Origin: Sphingobium yanoikuyae | Lineage (GTDB): Bacteria; Pseudomonadota; Alphaproteobacteria; Sphingomonadales; Sphingomonadaceae | Length of the DNA: 64,000 nt | Assembly: GCF_013001025.1 (NCBI RefSeq) | Contig: NZ_CP053021.1 | Location: 868,001-932,000, forward strand | Direction of reading: 5' to 3' | In this document: piece by piece, positions 46,826 to 56,130 of the stretch | How positions within the stretch are numbered: the stretch's first letter is position 1 | Layout: every line of letters begins with the position of its first letter | The notes under the pieces: model-generated | Seen by the model: only the letters and a program-made list of their open reading frames with translations | Told to the model about the DNA's origin: nothing | The model's database searches: none | Made by a program: the position numbers and the translations under genes

Positions 46826-47713
46826 ATGGGCAGGAATGAGATGAATGGGCAGGGTGCCGTGCTGGCGGGGGCGGGTGCCGTGCTGGCCTCGCTGCTGTCG
46901 ATGAATATGGGCGCGGCCTTTGCCAAGACGCTGTTCCCGATCGTCGGTGCCTATGGCATTGCGGCGCTGCGCATCTTCCTGGCGGCGATCCTGCTGATGC
47001 TGTTCCGGCGGCCATGGCGCCGACCGATTCCGGCCGATGTGCGCTGGCCGCTGCTGATCTATGGCGCGACCCTCGCGCTGATGAACCTGCTCATCTATCA
47101 GGCGTTCGCCCGCATTCCGCTGGGCATTGCCATGGCCATCGAGGTGACGGGGCCGCTGGCGATCGTGCTGTTCGGGTCGCGCCGGCCGCGCGATTTCCTG
47201 TGGCTGGGGGCGGCGGTGATCGGCCTGCTGCTGCTCTTGCCACTGCGCAGCGACGCCGTGCTTGATCCTTTGGGTGTCATCTTCGCTGTCGGGGCGGCGG
47301 CCTGCTGGGCGCTTTATATCCTGACCGGCAAGCGGGTGTCGGGCGCGCTGCGCGGCGATGCGGTCGCCTGGGGCATGCTGGCGGCGGCGGTCCTGGTGCT
47401 GCCGGTCGGGCTGACCCATGCCGGCGCGTCGCTCTTTTCGCCCTGGGTGCTGATGGTCGGGCTGGCGATCGCTCTGTTGTCGAGCGCCTTGCCCTATTCG
47501 CTGGAGATGGAGGCGATGCGGCGCCTGCCCGCGCCGGTGTTCGGCCTGTTGCTGAGCGCGGCGCCGGCGATCGGCGCACTGGCGGGCTTCGTCGTGCTGG
47601 GTGAGCGGCTGACGGCGCTGCAGGGCGTGGCGATATTCTGCATCATCGCGGCATCAGGCGGCAGCGCGCTGACGGTGCGTCATGCGCCGGCGATCGAGGA
47701 TGCGCCGCAATAG
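46826..47713 (+). CDS. EamA-family exporter, RhtA-like
   Basis: 295 residues, ten helices in two EamA repeats. The second repeat carries YSLEMEAMRRLPAPVFGLLLSAAPAIGALAGFVVLGE, the typical EamA signature; NMGAAFAKTLFP is characteristic of RhtA. Probably an amino-acid (threonine/homoserine) exporter in the inner membrane. Its stop codon TAG at 47711-47713 is also the first three bases of a palindromic repeat element. Confidence 0.88.
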   Translation: MGRNEMNGQGAVLAGAGAVLASLLSMNMGAAFAKTLFPIVGAYGIAALRIFLAAILLMLFRRPWRRPIPADVRWPLLIYGATLALMNLLIYQAFARIPLGIAMAIEVTGPLAIVLFGSRRPRDFLWLGAAVIGLLLLLPLRSDAVLDPLGVIFAVGAAACWALYILTGKRVSGALRGDAVAWGMLAAAVLVLPVGLTHAGASLFSPWVLMVGLAIALLSSALPYSLEMEAMRRLPAPVFGLLLSAAPAIGALAGFVVLGERLTALQGVAIFCIIAASGGSALTVRHAPAIEDAPQ

Positions 47714-47815
47714 AGCGCGCTGCGTTAAATCCGACGCAGGTCGCGCGCTCTAAGTTTTTGTTGTCGCATCGTTTTAAGCGCAAAACCGGTTCCCACTTTT
47801 GCGCACGATGCTCTA
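47711..47815. repeat. 105-bp alphaproteobacterial palindromic element with TAGAGC ends
   Basis: Ends TAGAGC and GCTCTA. The left half is a stem-loop (TAGAGCGCGC...GCGCGCTCTA, with inner TGCGT/ACGCA). The right half is a second palindrome (GCATCGT...ACGATGC, inner GCGCAAAA/TTTTGCGC) around CCGGTTCCCA. The motif AAAACCGGTTCCCACTTTTG is a recurring intergenic repeat known in alphaproteobacteria. It separates two convergent genes and may act as a terminator for both. Confidence 0.85.
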
Positions 47816-47822
47816 GGGCCGG

Positions 47823-48503
47823 TCAGCCGCTGACGACGGCCTTGCTGGTATCCAGCATCTTGCCGTTGGTGATGATGACCATGTCGCCGACCTTGGTGAC
47901 GCCGAACAGCTTCTGCGCAAATTCCTTGGGCACGCCGATGCAGCCATGGGTGGCATAGCCCCATTTGACGTCGCTGCCATGGATGGCGACGCCGTCGCTG
48001 GTCAGCCGCTGCATATAGGGCATGGGCGCGTTGTTGTAGGTGCTGGAATAATGGTCGGCGTCCTTCTGCATGATCGGGAAGGCGCCCAAGGGGCTCTGCT
48101 TGTCGGTCGCGCCATAGAGGATGACGGCGGCGCCGATTTCATAGCCGTCGCGGAAGACGGAAAGGGTCTGGGCTTTCAGGTCGACGGTGATGATGACCGG
48201 CCCCTTGGCCGGTGCGCCTTCCTCGTCCCAGGCATAGTCGCCATGTTCGAAAGGCCCCTCGATCTTGAGCACGCGCTTGACCGCCAGGGCGTGGGGATCA
48301 ACCTTCATGCCCTGGTCGCTGCGCCGCTCGACCAGCGGCAGCGGCTTGGGCGCGGCGGCGGCCTCGGCCGGTTTGGCCTGGGTCGCGTTGCCGCCGTTGC
48401 GATCAATCTTGTCGGTCAGCAGCAACGCGCCGCCGCCCAAGACGGCGCCGATCAGCAGTTTCGGGCCAAGGCTGCGAGCCAATGTGCCGATGACGCCTGC
48501 CAT
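47823..48503 (-). CDS. L,D-transpeptidase (YkuD domain)
   Basis: 226 residues. An N-terminal hydrophobic anchor (about 15-30) is followed by a linker and YkuD domain. Catalytic region HGSDVKWGYATHGCIGVP with His175 and nucleophile Cys188 (HGCxG motif). It would form 3-3 cross-links or anchor proteins to peptidoglycan in the periplasm. VIITVDLKAQTLSVFRDG is the usual first beta-sheet. It ends in SKAVVSG. Convergent with the exporter gene across the repeat element. Confidence 0.92.
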   Translation of the reverse strand: MAGVIGTLARSLGPKLLIGAVLGGGALLLTDKIDRNGGNATQAKPAEAAAAPKPLPLVERRSDQGMKVDPHALAVKRVLKIEGPFEHGDYAWDEEGAPAKGPVIITVDLKAQTLSVFRDGYEIGAAVILYGATDKQSPLGAFPIMQKDADHYSSTYNNAPMPYMQRLTSDGVAIHGSDVKWGYATHGCIGVPKEFAQKLFGVTKVGDMVIITNGKMLDTSKAVVSG

Positions 48504-48563
48504 GATCTTCCTCGCTTCATCCTTTGCCGGTCAAGCTAATAGCCTAACCGGCAAAGGTTAAGG

Positions 48564-50831
48564 TCAGCCTTCGCGCGCCACTTCGGCGGCGGCGATGGCG
48601 GTCAGGTTGAGGATGCCGCGCGCGGTGACGCCGGGCGTCAGCACATGGATCGGCTGGGCGGTGCCGATCAGCATCGGCCCGACCGTGGGCGAGCTGGACG
48701 AGGCGCCGAGCGCCGTCAGCGTGATATTGGCGGCGTCGAGGTTCGGCATCACCAGCAGGTTGGCCGGCCCCTCGAACCGGGAGTCGGGGATCAGCCGTTC
48801 GCGCAGCGCCTGGCTGAGCGCGGCGTCGGCGTGCATTTCGCCATCGACCGCCAGCTCCGGCGCGGCCTGGCGCACCAGGTCGAGCGCGGCGCGCATCTTG
48901 CGGGCGCTGGGGCTGTTCGACGCACCGAAATTGGAGTGCGACAGCAGCGCCACGCGCGGCTTCAGGCCGAAATGCTGCAACTCGGTCGAGGCCAGCAGTG
49001 TCATTTCTGCAATCTGGTCGGGCGTCGGGTCCGGCACCATATGGGTGTCGGTGATGAACAGCGCGCCGGCGTCGAGGATCAGGCCCGACAGCGCATAGAT
49101 GCGGCTGTGGTTGGGCGCGCGATCGATGATGCGCAGCACATGTTCGACCTGGCCCCAATATTCGGAGCGGCCGCCGACCAGCGCGGCGTCGACCCGGCCG
49201 GTGCGCAGCAGCATGGCGGCGGTGACGGTCGGGCGGCGATAGACATGGCGCAGGATTTCGTCTGGCGGCACGCCCTTGCGCGCGGCGATGGCGCGATAGG
49301 CCTCGACCAGTTCGCGCATGATGTCATGATCCGTCTCGGGATCGATCACCTCGACATCGCGGTCGAGCTGGAAGCTGAGGCCCATGTCGGCCAGCTTTTG
49401 TTCCAGCAGGCGGCGGCGTGCGACGATGGTCGGCTTGACGATGCCTTCGTCCAGACCGTCCTGGATCGCACGCAGCACGCGCTCATCTTCGCCCTCGCCA
49501 TAGACGATGCGGCACTGGCTGCCGCGCGCGGCATGGAAGACCGGCAGCATCAGCTGACCCGAGCGGGTGTTCTGGTGCGACAGGGCGCGCTTATATTCTT
49601 CCAGATCCAGCGTCTTGGTGGCGACGCCGCTGTCCATCGCCGCCTTGGCCACAGCACCGGCAATCTCGCCGATCAGGCGCGGATCGAACGGGGTCGGGAT
49701 GATGTAATCGGCGCCGAACACCAGCTTGCGACCGCCATAGGCCTGCGCCACGCTGTCATGCGCGGGCATGCGGGCGAGGGCGGCGATCGCGTCGGCGGCG
49801 GCGACCTTCATCGCTTCGTTGATCTGGGTCGCGCCGCAATCCAGCGCGCCGCGGAAGATATAGGGGAAGCACAGGACGTTGTTGACCTGGTTCGGATAGT
49901 CCGACCGGCCGGTGGCGATGATCGCGTCCGGGCGCACTTCGCGCGCGGCTTCGGGGCGGATTTCCGGCTCCGGATTGGCGAGCGCGAAGATCAGTGGATT
50001 GGGCGCCATCAGCGGCAGCCATTCCGGCTTCAGCACGCCCGGCGCCGACAGGCCCAGGAACAGGTTGGCGCCCGGCAGCACGTCGGGCAGGGTGCGCGCG
50101 TTGGTGTCACGGGCATAGCGCGCCATGTTGGGCAGCATGCCTTCGCGGCCCGAATGGATGACGCCGTCCTTGTCGGTCATCGTCACATTGTCGATCGGCA
50201 GGCCCATCGAAACGAGCAGGTCGACGCAGGCGAGCGCGGCAGCGCCCGCGCCCGAGGTGACGAGCTTTGCATCGGCCAGGGTCTTGCCCTGCAGCACCAG
50301 CGCGTTGCGCACGGCGGCGGCGACGACGATGGCGGTGCCATGCTGATCGTCATGGAAGACCGGAATGTTCATCCGTTCCTTCAGGCGCCGTTCGATCTCG
50401 AAACATTCGGGCGCCTTGATGTCTTCCAGATTGATGCCGCCAAAGGTCGGCTCCAGCAGGGCGACGGCTTCGACGAACTTGTCCGTGTCGGTGGTGTCGA
50501 CTTCGATGTCGAACACGTCGATGTCGGCGAACTTCTTGAAGAGGACGGCCTTGCCTTCCATCACCGGCTTCGACGCCAGCGCGCCGATCGCGCCGAGGCC
50601 GAGGACGGCGGTGCCGTTGGAGATGACCGCGACCAGATTGCCGCGCGCGGTATAGTCCAGCGCCTTGGCGGGATCGGCAGCGATCTCCTCGCAAGGGGCG
50701 GCCACCCCCGGCGAATAGGCCAGCGCCAGATCGCGCTGGTTCACCATGCGCTTGGTCGGCTCGATCGCGAGCTTACCGGGCTGGGGAAGGCGGTGATAGT
50801 CTAGGGCGGCGCGGCGGGTGTTATCGTCCAT
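48564..50831 (-). CDS. maeB: NADP-dependent malic enzyme with C-terminal phosphotransacetylase-like domain
   Basis: 755 residues. The N-terminal malic domain: [17 protein letters not shown] (near 33-49), catalytic [20 protein letters not shown] and the NADP fold [16 protein letters not shown]. The C-terminal half (from about 440) is a phosphate-acetyltransferase domain, which in MaeB is regulatory (binding acetyl-CoA) rather than catalytic. It oxidatively decarboxylates malate to pyruvate and CO2 with NADP. The ATG at 50831 is 27 bases after the LysR stop, so the two may be co-transcribed. Confidence 0.96.
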   Translation of the reverse strand: MDDNTRRAALDYHRLPQPGKLAIEPTKRMVNQRDLALAYSPGVAAPCEEIAADPAKALDYTARGNLVAVISNGTAVLGLGAIGALASKPVMEGKAVLFKKFADIDVFDIEVDTTDTDKFVEAVALLEPTFGGINLEDIKAPECFEIERRLKERMNIPVFHDDQHGTAIVVAAAVRNALVLQGKTLADAKLVTSGAGAAALACVDLLVSMGLPIDNVTMTDKDGVIHSGREGMLPNMARYARDTNARTLPDVLPGANLFLGLSAPGVLKPEWLPLMAPNPLIFALANPEPEIRPEAAREVRPDAIIATGRSDYPNQVNNVLCFPYIFRGALDCGATQINEAMKVAAADAIAALARMPAHDSVAQAYGGRKLVFGADYIIPTPFDPRLIGEIAGAVAKAAMDSGVATKTLDLEEYKRALSHQNTRSGQLMLPVFHAARGSQCRIVYGEGEDERVLRAIQDGLDEGIVKPTIVARRRLLEQKLADMGLSFQLDRDVEVIDPETDHDIMRELVEAYRAIAARKGVPPDEILRHVYRRPTVTAAMLLRTGRVDAALVGGRSEYWGQVEHVLRIIDRAPNHSRIYALSGLILDAGALFITDTHMVPDPTPDQIAEMTLLASTELQHFGLKPRVALLSHSNFGASNSPSARKMRAALDLVRQAAPELAVDGEMHADAALSQALRERLIPDSRFEGPANLLVMPNLDAANITLTALGASSSSPTVGPMLIGTAQPIHVLTPGVTARGILNLTAIAAAEVAREG

Positions 50832-50858
50832 GCGATGCGCCTTAGAGACTGTGTTCCG

Positions 50859-51776
50859 CTAGGGCAAGCCAGTGCGGTCCGTCCGCGACTCCCACGGCGG
50901 CGCAAGGGCATATTGCGCAGCAAGAAAGTCGACGAAGGCGGTTATGGCCAGCGGCGGATTGGCCTGTGGCAGTTGCACGGCATAGAGGGCGACGTCGCTC
51001 GACCCTTCATGATCGGGCAGGATCTGGCGCACGTCGCCCTGCGCCAGCGCGTCGCTGATGTCCCACAGCGAACGCAGCGCGATGCCGCTGCCCGACAACG
51101 CCAGTTCGCGCACGACTTCGCTGCTGTTGGTGCGGATATGGCTGTGGCCATCGATCGCGACCGGCCCCTTGGGGCCGATCAGCCGCCAGGGCAACTGGCC
51201 GTCGGCGGCGAGCAGGCGGTGCTGCTTGAGGTCGGCGATGCGGCGCGGCGTGCCGAAGCGGTCGAGATAGGCGGGCGCGGCGCACAGGATGCGGCGATTG
51301 GGCGCCAGCCGCCGGGCGGTGAGGCCGGCACCCGGATCGGCGGCGATACGGATGGCCAGGTCCGCCCGGCTTTCGATCAGGTCGACATAGTCGTCGGACA
51401 GGTCGAGCCGCAGGTCGATGCGGGGATGGTCGTCCAGGAAAGGCTGAAGATAGGGGGCAAGATGCATGCGGCCAAAGGAGGTCGGGGCGGTGATTCGCAG
51501 CGGGCCGGACGCAATCGCCGACACGCCCGACACGCGACGTTCGGCTTCGTCGAGAGAGGCGAGGACCGCGCGCAGGTCGCCATGGAGCCGCTCGCCCGCC
51601 GGGGTCAGCGCGAGCCGGCGGGTGGTGCGGTGGATCAGCCGGGCGCCCAGCCTGTCCTCCAGCCGGGCCAGCCGCTTGGACATCATCGCGGGGGAAATGT
51701 GGAGCCGCCGTCCGGCGGCCGCCAGCCCGCCTTCATCGACGATGCTCACGAACAATTCATGGTCCGGGTCCATCAT
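50859..51776 (-). CDS. LysR-family transcriptional regulator
   Basis: 305 residues. N-terminal winged HTH (MMDPDHELFVSIVDEGGLAAAGRRLHISPAMMSKRLARLEDRLG) followed by a two-lobed effector-binding domain. The regulator is divergent from glcB (96 bases between starts) and upstream of maeB in the same direction. LysR genes often regulate their divergent neighbour, so glcB and possibly maeB are likely targets. The effector would be a small metabolite such as glyoxylate or malate. That is inference. Confidence 0.93.
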   Translation of the reverse strand: MMDPDHELFVSIVDEGGLAAAGRRLHISPAMMSKRLARLEDRLGARLIHRTTRRLALTPAGERLHGDLRAVLASLDEAERRVSGVSAIASGPLRITAPTSFGRMHLAPYLQPFLDDHPRIDLRLDLSDDYVDLIESRADLAIRIAADPGAGLTARRLAPNRRILCAAPAYLDRFGTPRRIADLKQHRLLAADGQLPWRLIGPKGPVAIDGHSHIRTNSSEVVRELALSGSGIALRSLWDISDALAQGDVRQILPDHEGSSDVALYAVQLPQANPPLAITAFVDFLAAQYALAPPWESRTDRTGLP

Positions 51777-51872
51777 ATTCGTTCACCACAGGAAAGTCTC
51801 TATTCGAATAATAGCGTCTACACGGCATAATTGGAAAGGCGTAAAAGGACGGCATAGCAAGGAGTGGATTGC
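51777..51872. promoter_or_regulatory. Divergent control region between lysR and glcB
   Basis: A 96-bp AT-richer spacer (TATTCGAATAATAG near 51799-51813) that must hold both promoters and any LysR-binding site. The TATTCGAATA palindrome is a candidate operator core (an interrupted A/T-rich inverted repeat of LysR type). No experiment supports it. Confidence 0.4.
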
Positions 51873-53987
51873 ATGACCGACCGTATGACGGACCGCGCCG
51901 GCCTGAAGGTTGCCGCAACGCTGGCCGACTTCATCGAGCAGCGCGCGCTGCCGGGCACGGGCATTGATGCCGACGCCTTCTGGGCGGGCACTGCCGACAT
52001 ATTGGCGCGCTTCACCCCCGACAATGCGGCGCTGCTGCGCACGCGCGATGACCTGCAGACGCAGATCGATGCCTGGCATCAGGTGCGCCGGGGACAGGCG
52101 CATAATGCCGCCGCCTATCAGGCCTTCCTGCGCGAGATCGGCTATCTGGTCGAGGAACCCGCGCCGTTCGAGATCGGCAGCGGGAATGTCGATGCCGAAG
52201 TCGCCCGCATGGCCGGGCCGCAGCTGGTCGTCCCGATCCTCAACGCCCGTTTCCTGCTCAACGCCGCCAATGCGCGCTGGGGCAGCCTGTATGACGCGCT
52301 CTATGGCACCGATGCCATTGCGGGCGCGGCTTCGGGCAAGGGCTATGATGCGGCGCGCGGGGCGCAGGTCATCGCCTGGGCCAAGGCGTTTCTGGACGAT
52401 GCGGTTCCGCTGGCGACAGGAAGCTGGGCCGATCTGGCGGGCGGAGAAATCGTCCTGGCCGATCCGGCGCAGTTTGTCGGCACCAGCGAGAAGGGCAGGT
52501 TGTTCCGTCATAATGGCCTGCATATCGAGGTCGTCTTCGACCCGGTCCACCCGATCGGCGCGACCGATCCCGCCGGCATATCCGACGTCATCCTGGAATC
52601 CGCGCTGACCACCATCTGCGACCTGGAGGATTCGGTCGCGGCGGTTGACGCGGCGGACAAGGTTACCGCCTATGCCAACTGGCTGGGGCTGATGCAGGGC
52701 GACCTGACCGAGACGTTCGAGAAGGGTGGGAAGTCGATGACCCGCGCGCTCAATCCCGATCGCAGCTATAGCGCGCCCGATGGCAGCAGCTTCACGCTGC
52801 CGGGGCGCAGCCTGTTGTTCGTCCGCAATGTCGGTCATCTGATGACGACGCCGGCGATCGCGCTGCCCGATGGGCAGGACGCGCCCGAGGGGATCATCGA
52901 CGGCATCGTCACCAGCCTGATCGCGCTGCATGATCTGGCGAAGGCGGATGGGAACAGCCGCGCGGGCAGCGTCTATATCGTCAAGCCCAAGATGCACGGG
53001 CCGCAGGAAGCGGCCTTCACCAACCGCCTGTTCGACGCGATCGAGGATATGCTCGGCATGGCGCGCCACACGATCAAGGTCGGTGTCATGGATGAGGAGC
53101 GGCGCACATCGGCCAATCTGGCGGCCTGCATCCACGCCGTCCGCGACCGGATCGTCTTCATCAATACCGGCTTCCTCGACCGCACCGGGGACGAGATGCA
53201 CACGTCGATGCAGGCCGGGCCGATGATCCGCAAGGGCGAGATGAAGGCGAGCGACTGGATCACGGCCTATGAGGATCGCAATGTCCAGATCGGCCTCGCC
53301 TGCGGCCTGTCGGGCCGGGCGCAGATCGGCAAAGGCATGTGGGCGGCGCCCGATCGCATGGCCGACATGCTGGAGCAGAAGATCGGCCATCCCAAGAGTG
53401 GCGCCAACACCGCCTGGGTTCCGTCCCCGACGGCGGCGACGCTGCACGCGACCCATTATCATCGCATCGACGTCTTCGCCCGTCAGGAAGAACGCAAGGC
53501 CGAGGGCATTGCGTCGCTCGACAAGTTGCTGACCATTCCCGTCGCGGTCGGCCGCAATTTCTCCGAAGAAGAGATCGCGCAGGAACTGGACAATAATGCG
53601 CAGGGCATATTGGGCTATGTCGTCCGCTGGATCGACCAGGGCGTCGGCTGTTCCAAGGTGCCCGATATCCATGATGTCGGCCTGATGGAGGATCGCGCGA
53701 CCTTGCGCATTTCCTCGCAGCATATGGCCAACTGGCTGCTGCACGGCGTCTGCACCGCGGAACAGGTTGATGCTGCGCTGACCCGCATGGCGGCCAAGGT
53801 CGATGCGCAGAATGAAGCCGATCCGCTCTATCAGCCGATGAGCGGGCGCGAGGGCGAGAGCCTGGCCTTCCAGGCGGCGCGCGCCCTGGTGTTCGAGGGT
53901 GTAGAGCAGCCCAATGGCTATACCGAGCCGTTGCTGCACGCCTATCGCGCCCGTGCCAAGGCGGAGGAAGTCCTCGAGATAGCGTAA
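51873..53987 (+). CDS. glcB: Malate synthase G
   Basis: 704 residues, normal for the monomeric G form. It condenses glyoxylate and acetyl-CoA to malate. Recognisable regions: [32 protein letters not shown] near 110-141, the acidic catalytic residues in [14 protein letters not shown] (around 252-265) and the late [40 protein letters not shown]. The ATG at 51873 has AAGGAG eight bases upstream. isocitrate lyase (aceA) is not in the window. Pairs functionally with the malic enzyme gene beyond the LysR gene. Confidence 0.97.
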   Translation: MTDRMTDRAGLKVAATLADFIEQRALPGTGIDADAFWAGTADILARFTPDNAALLRTRDDLQTQIDAWHQVRRGQAHNAAAYQAFLREIGYLVEEPAPFEIGSGNVDAEVARMAGPQLVVPILNARFLLNAANARWGSLYDALYGTDAIAGAASGKGYDAARGAQVIAWAKAFLDDAVPLATGSWADLAGGEIVLADPAQFVGTSEKGRLFRHNGLHIEVVFDPVHPIGATDPAGISDVILESALTTICDLEDSVAAVDAADKVTAYANWLGLMQGDLTETFEKGGKSMTRALNPDRSYSAPDGSSFTLPGRSLLFVRNVGHLMTTPAIALPDGQDAPEGIIDGIVTSLIALHDLAKADGNSRAGSVYIVKPKMHGPQEAAFTNRLFDAIEDMLGMARHTIKVGVMDEERRTSANLAACIHAVRDRIVFINTGFLDRTGDEMHTSMQAGPMIRKGEMKASDWITAYEDRNVQIGLACGLSGRAQIGKGMWAAPDRMADMLEQKIGHPKSGANTAWVPSPTAATLHATHYHRIDVFARQEERKAEGIASLDKLLTIPVAVGRNFSEEEIAQELDNNAQGILGYVVRWIDQGVGCSKVPDIHDVGLMEDRATLRISSQHMANWLLHGVCTAEQVDAALTRMAAKVDAQNEADPLYQPMSGREGESLAFQAARALVFEGVEQPNGYTEPLLHAYRARAKAEEVLEIA

Positions 53988-54004
53988 ACTTCGCTGTCAC
54001 TCTT

Positions 54005-54044
54005 TCCCATGCTGCGTTAGCCCTGATCGGGTCGCAGCATGGGA
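54005..54044 (+). promoter_or_regulatory. 12-bp inverted repeat between glcB and the GST gene
   Basis: TCCCATGCTGCG and CGCAGCATGGGA are perfect complements, with a 16-base loop, nine bases ahead of the GST start. The right arm overlaps its purine-rich ribosome site (GGGAGAGG). No T-tract follows. It may control GST translation or stabilise the glcB message. Confidence 0.5.
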
Positions 54045-54052
54045 GAGGCGCC

Positions 54053-54679
54053 ATGACCATCATCGTCCATCATCTGAACAATAGTCGTTCGCAGCGCATC
54101 TTGTGGCTGCTGGAGGAACTGGGCGAGGCTTATGACGTGCGCCGCTATGAGCGGGACCGCAAGACGATGCGGGCGCCCGCTGCCCTGCGCGCCGTCCATC
54201 CGCTCGGCCGGTCGCCGGTGGTGGAGGTGGATGGTCATCGGCTGATCGAGACCGGGGCGATCATGGAATATCTGGTCGCGCGGGCCGGTGGTCGCTTCGG
54301 CGCGCCGACCGATGCAGAGGGCGCGATCCGCTGGCGCCAGTTTCTCCATTATGCCGAAGGATCGATGATGCCGCCGCTGCTGGCCCTGCTGGTGGTCGGC
54401 AAGCTGGGCCTGCTTGGCCGACCGGCACGGCCGACGGTTCAGGGGATGCTGGACGATCATCTCGACTGGCTGGAAAGCGAACTGGCAAGCCGGCCCTATT
54501 TCGCCGGGCCGGACTTCTCCGCCGCCGACATGATGATGAGCTTTCCGATCGAGGCGTCGCGGGCACGCGGCGGGCTTGACGAATCGCGTCCGCATCTGAT
54601 CGGGTGGCTGGAGAGAATACAGGCGCGGCCCGCCTATCAGGCCGCGCTGCGCACCGGGGGACATTATGCTTACGCCTGA
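54053..54679 (+). CDS. Glutathione S-transferase
   Basis: 208 residues. Thioredoxin-like N-terminal domain with the substrate-binding SRSQRILWLLEELGEAY (catalytic Ser/Asn region, near 12-28) and the cis-proline GRSPVVEVDG near 59-68, with SNAIL-type ETGAIMEYL after it. C-terminal helical domain ending FPIEASRARGGLD. Likely a beta/theta-type bacterial GST that conjugates glutathione to electrophiles. Its stop overlaps the following peptidase start. Confidence 0.93.
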   Translation: MTIIVHHLNNSRSQRILWLLEELGEAYDVRRYERDRKTMRAPAALRAVHPLGRSPVVEVDGHRLIETGAIMEYLVARAGGRFGAPTDAEGAIRWRQFLHYAEGSMMPPLLALLVVGKLGLLGRPARPTVQGMLDDHLDWLESELASRPYFAGPDFSAADMMMSFPIEASRARGGLDESRPHLIGWLERIQARPAYQAALRTGGHYAYA

Positions 54680-55925
54680 TCGCCGCACCTTGCTTCGCTA
54701 TGCCGCTGCCGGGGTCGCCACCGCGCTGGTCAGTCCGCGCCTATTCGCGCAGGAAAAGGCAATCGAGGCGCTCCAGTCGATCACGCGCGACGTCACCCCG
54801 ATCGGCAAGGCCGAGCGCGCCGACCGGCTGGCGCGGGCGCAGAAGATGATGCAGGCACAGGGCATCGACGCGCTGCTGGTCGAGCCGGGCGCGAGCCTCA
54901 TCTATTATAGCGGCATTCGCTGGTGGCGCTCCGAGCGGCTGACCGCGCTGGTCATTCCGGCCAGCGGCACGCCTCTGGTCGTCTGCCCATTTTTCGAGAA
55001 GCCCTCGATCGACGAATCGCTCGCCATCCCGGCCGAGGTCCGCGTCTGGCAGGAACATGAAAGCCCCTATGCGCCGATCGCCGACTATCTGAAGGCACGG
55101 GGCCTGGACAAGGGGCGGATCGGCATCGAGGAGACGGTCCGCTATTTCGCGGTCGACGGGCTGAAGGCCGCGCTGCCCGCCGCGACCCTGGTGAAAGACC
55201 CGGTGACGCGGGCCATCCGCATGCGCAAGACGGCGGCCGAGATCGCGCTGATGCAGAAGGCAGCGGACGTCACCATGGGCGCCTATCGCTGGACCCATCC
55301 GCAGGTGAAGGCGGGCATGACCCCGGCCGATATCGGCGCGCTGATGACGGCCGCGACCAGTGCGCTGGGCGGCAAGGGCGAGTTCAACCTGATCCTGCTG
55401 GGCGAAGCGGCCGCCTATCCGCATGGCTCGGGCAAGCCGCAGTCGGTGCGCGCGGGCGAGGTGGTGCTGATGGATTGCGGCTGCACGGTCGAGGATTATC
55501 AGTCCGACATCAGCCGCACCTTCGTCTATGGCGCTGCGCCCACCGCGCAGCAGCGCAAGGTGTGGGACGAGATGGCGCAGGGGCAGCAGGTCGCGATCCG
55601 GGCGGCGAAGCTAGGCGTGGCGGCCGGTACGGTCGACGATGCGGTCCGCGCTTATTATGAGAAACTGGGCTATGGCCCCGGCTACAAGCTGCCCGGCCTG
55701 TCTCACCGCACCGGCCATGGCATCGGCATGGAGGGGCATGAGCCGGTCAACCTCGTCCATGGCGAAACGACGAAGCTGGACGTCGGCATGTGCTTTTCCA
55801 ACGAACCGGGCCTCTACCTGCCCGGCGCGATGGGCGTGCGCATGGAGGACTGCTTCCACATGACCGCGCAGGGGCCGCAATGGTTCTCCAGACCGCCGAT
55901 GTCGATCGAAGAGCCGATGGGGTAA
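54666..55925 (+). CDS. Tat-exported Xaa-Pro aminopeptidase-like M24 metallopeptidase
   Basis: 419 residues. The N-terminus DRRTLLRYAAAGVATALV carries the twin-arginine motif, so the protein is exported folded. The creatinase/prolidase N-domain is followed by the M24 pita-bread domain with metal ligands D in MDCGCTV, D in SDISRTF, H in GHGIGMEGHE, E in SNEPGLY and E in RMEDCF. The start overlaps the GST gene by 14 bases. It probably cleaves Xaa-Pro bonds in the periplasm. The stop codon overlaps the start of a repeat element by one base. Confidence 0.93.
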   Translation: MLTPDRRTLLRYAAAGVATALVSPRLFAQEKAIEALQSITRDVTPIGKAERADRLARAQKMMQAQGIDALLVEPGASLIYYSGIRWWRSERLTALVIPASGTPLVVCPFFEKPSIDESLAIPAEVRVWQEHESPYAPIADYLKARGLDKGRIGIEETVRYFAVDGLKAALPAATLVKDPVTRAIRMRKTAAEIALMQKAADVTMGAYRWTHPQVKAGMTPADIGALMTAATSALGGKGEFNLILLGEAAAYPHGSGKPQSVRAGEVVLMDCGCTVEDYQSDISRTFVYGAAPTAQQRKVWDEMAQGQQVAIRAAKLGVAAGTVDDAVRAYYEKLGYGPGYKLPGLSHRTGHGIGMEGHEPVNLVHGETTKLDVGMCFSNEPGLYLPGAMGVRMEDCFHMTAQGPQWFSRPPMSIEEPMG

Positions 55926-56079
55926 TTCCTCCCCGGAACGGGGAGGGGGGCCGCGCCCGGAAGGGCGTGGTGGAGGGGCAGGCGCCATGAGCGCTTCGCG
56001 TGACTGAAAGTCTCCGACTGCCCGCCGGTGCCCCTCCGTCGGCGCTTCGCGCCGCCACCTCCCCGTGCCGGGGAGGAAT
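55925..56079. repeat. 155-bp palindromic repeat between M24 peptidase and alaS
   Basis: Ends ATTCCTCCCCGG and CCGGGGAGGAAT are exact inverses, with nested CCCCG/CGGGG arms and an inner hairpin GGCGCTTCGCGCC. A common type of intergenic palindrome in sphingomonads, probably non-autonomous. The remaining spacer before alaS (56080-56130) shows no further feature. Confidence 0.8.
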
Positions 56080-56130
56080 AGACCAAATCCCCCGCTTGTG
56101 CGGCGGGCCGCTTCCCACTAAATCGCGCGC

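Noticed and set aside
48645..50804. Long plus-strand frame (719 codons) opposite maeB
   Set aside because: Mirror of the malic enzyme codons; no independent start or motif support.
51783..53939. Long minus-strand frame (718 codons) opposite glcB
   Set aside because: Shadow of the malate synthase gene; low complexity with His/Arg/Ala bias, no family features.
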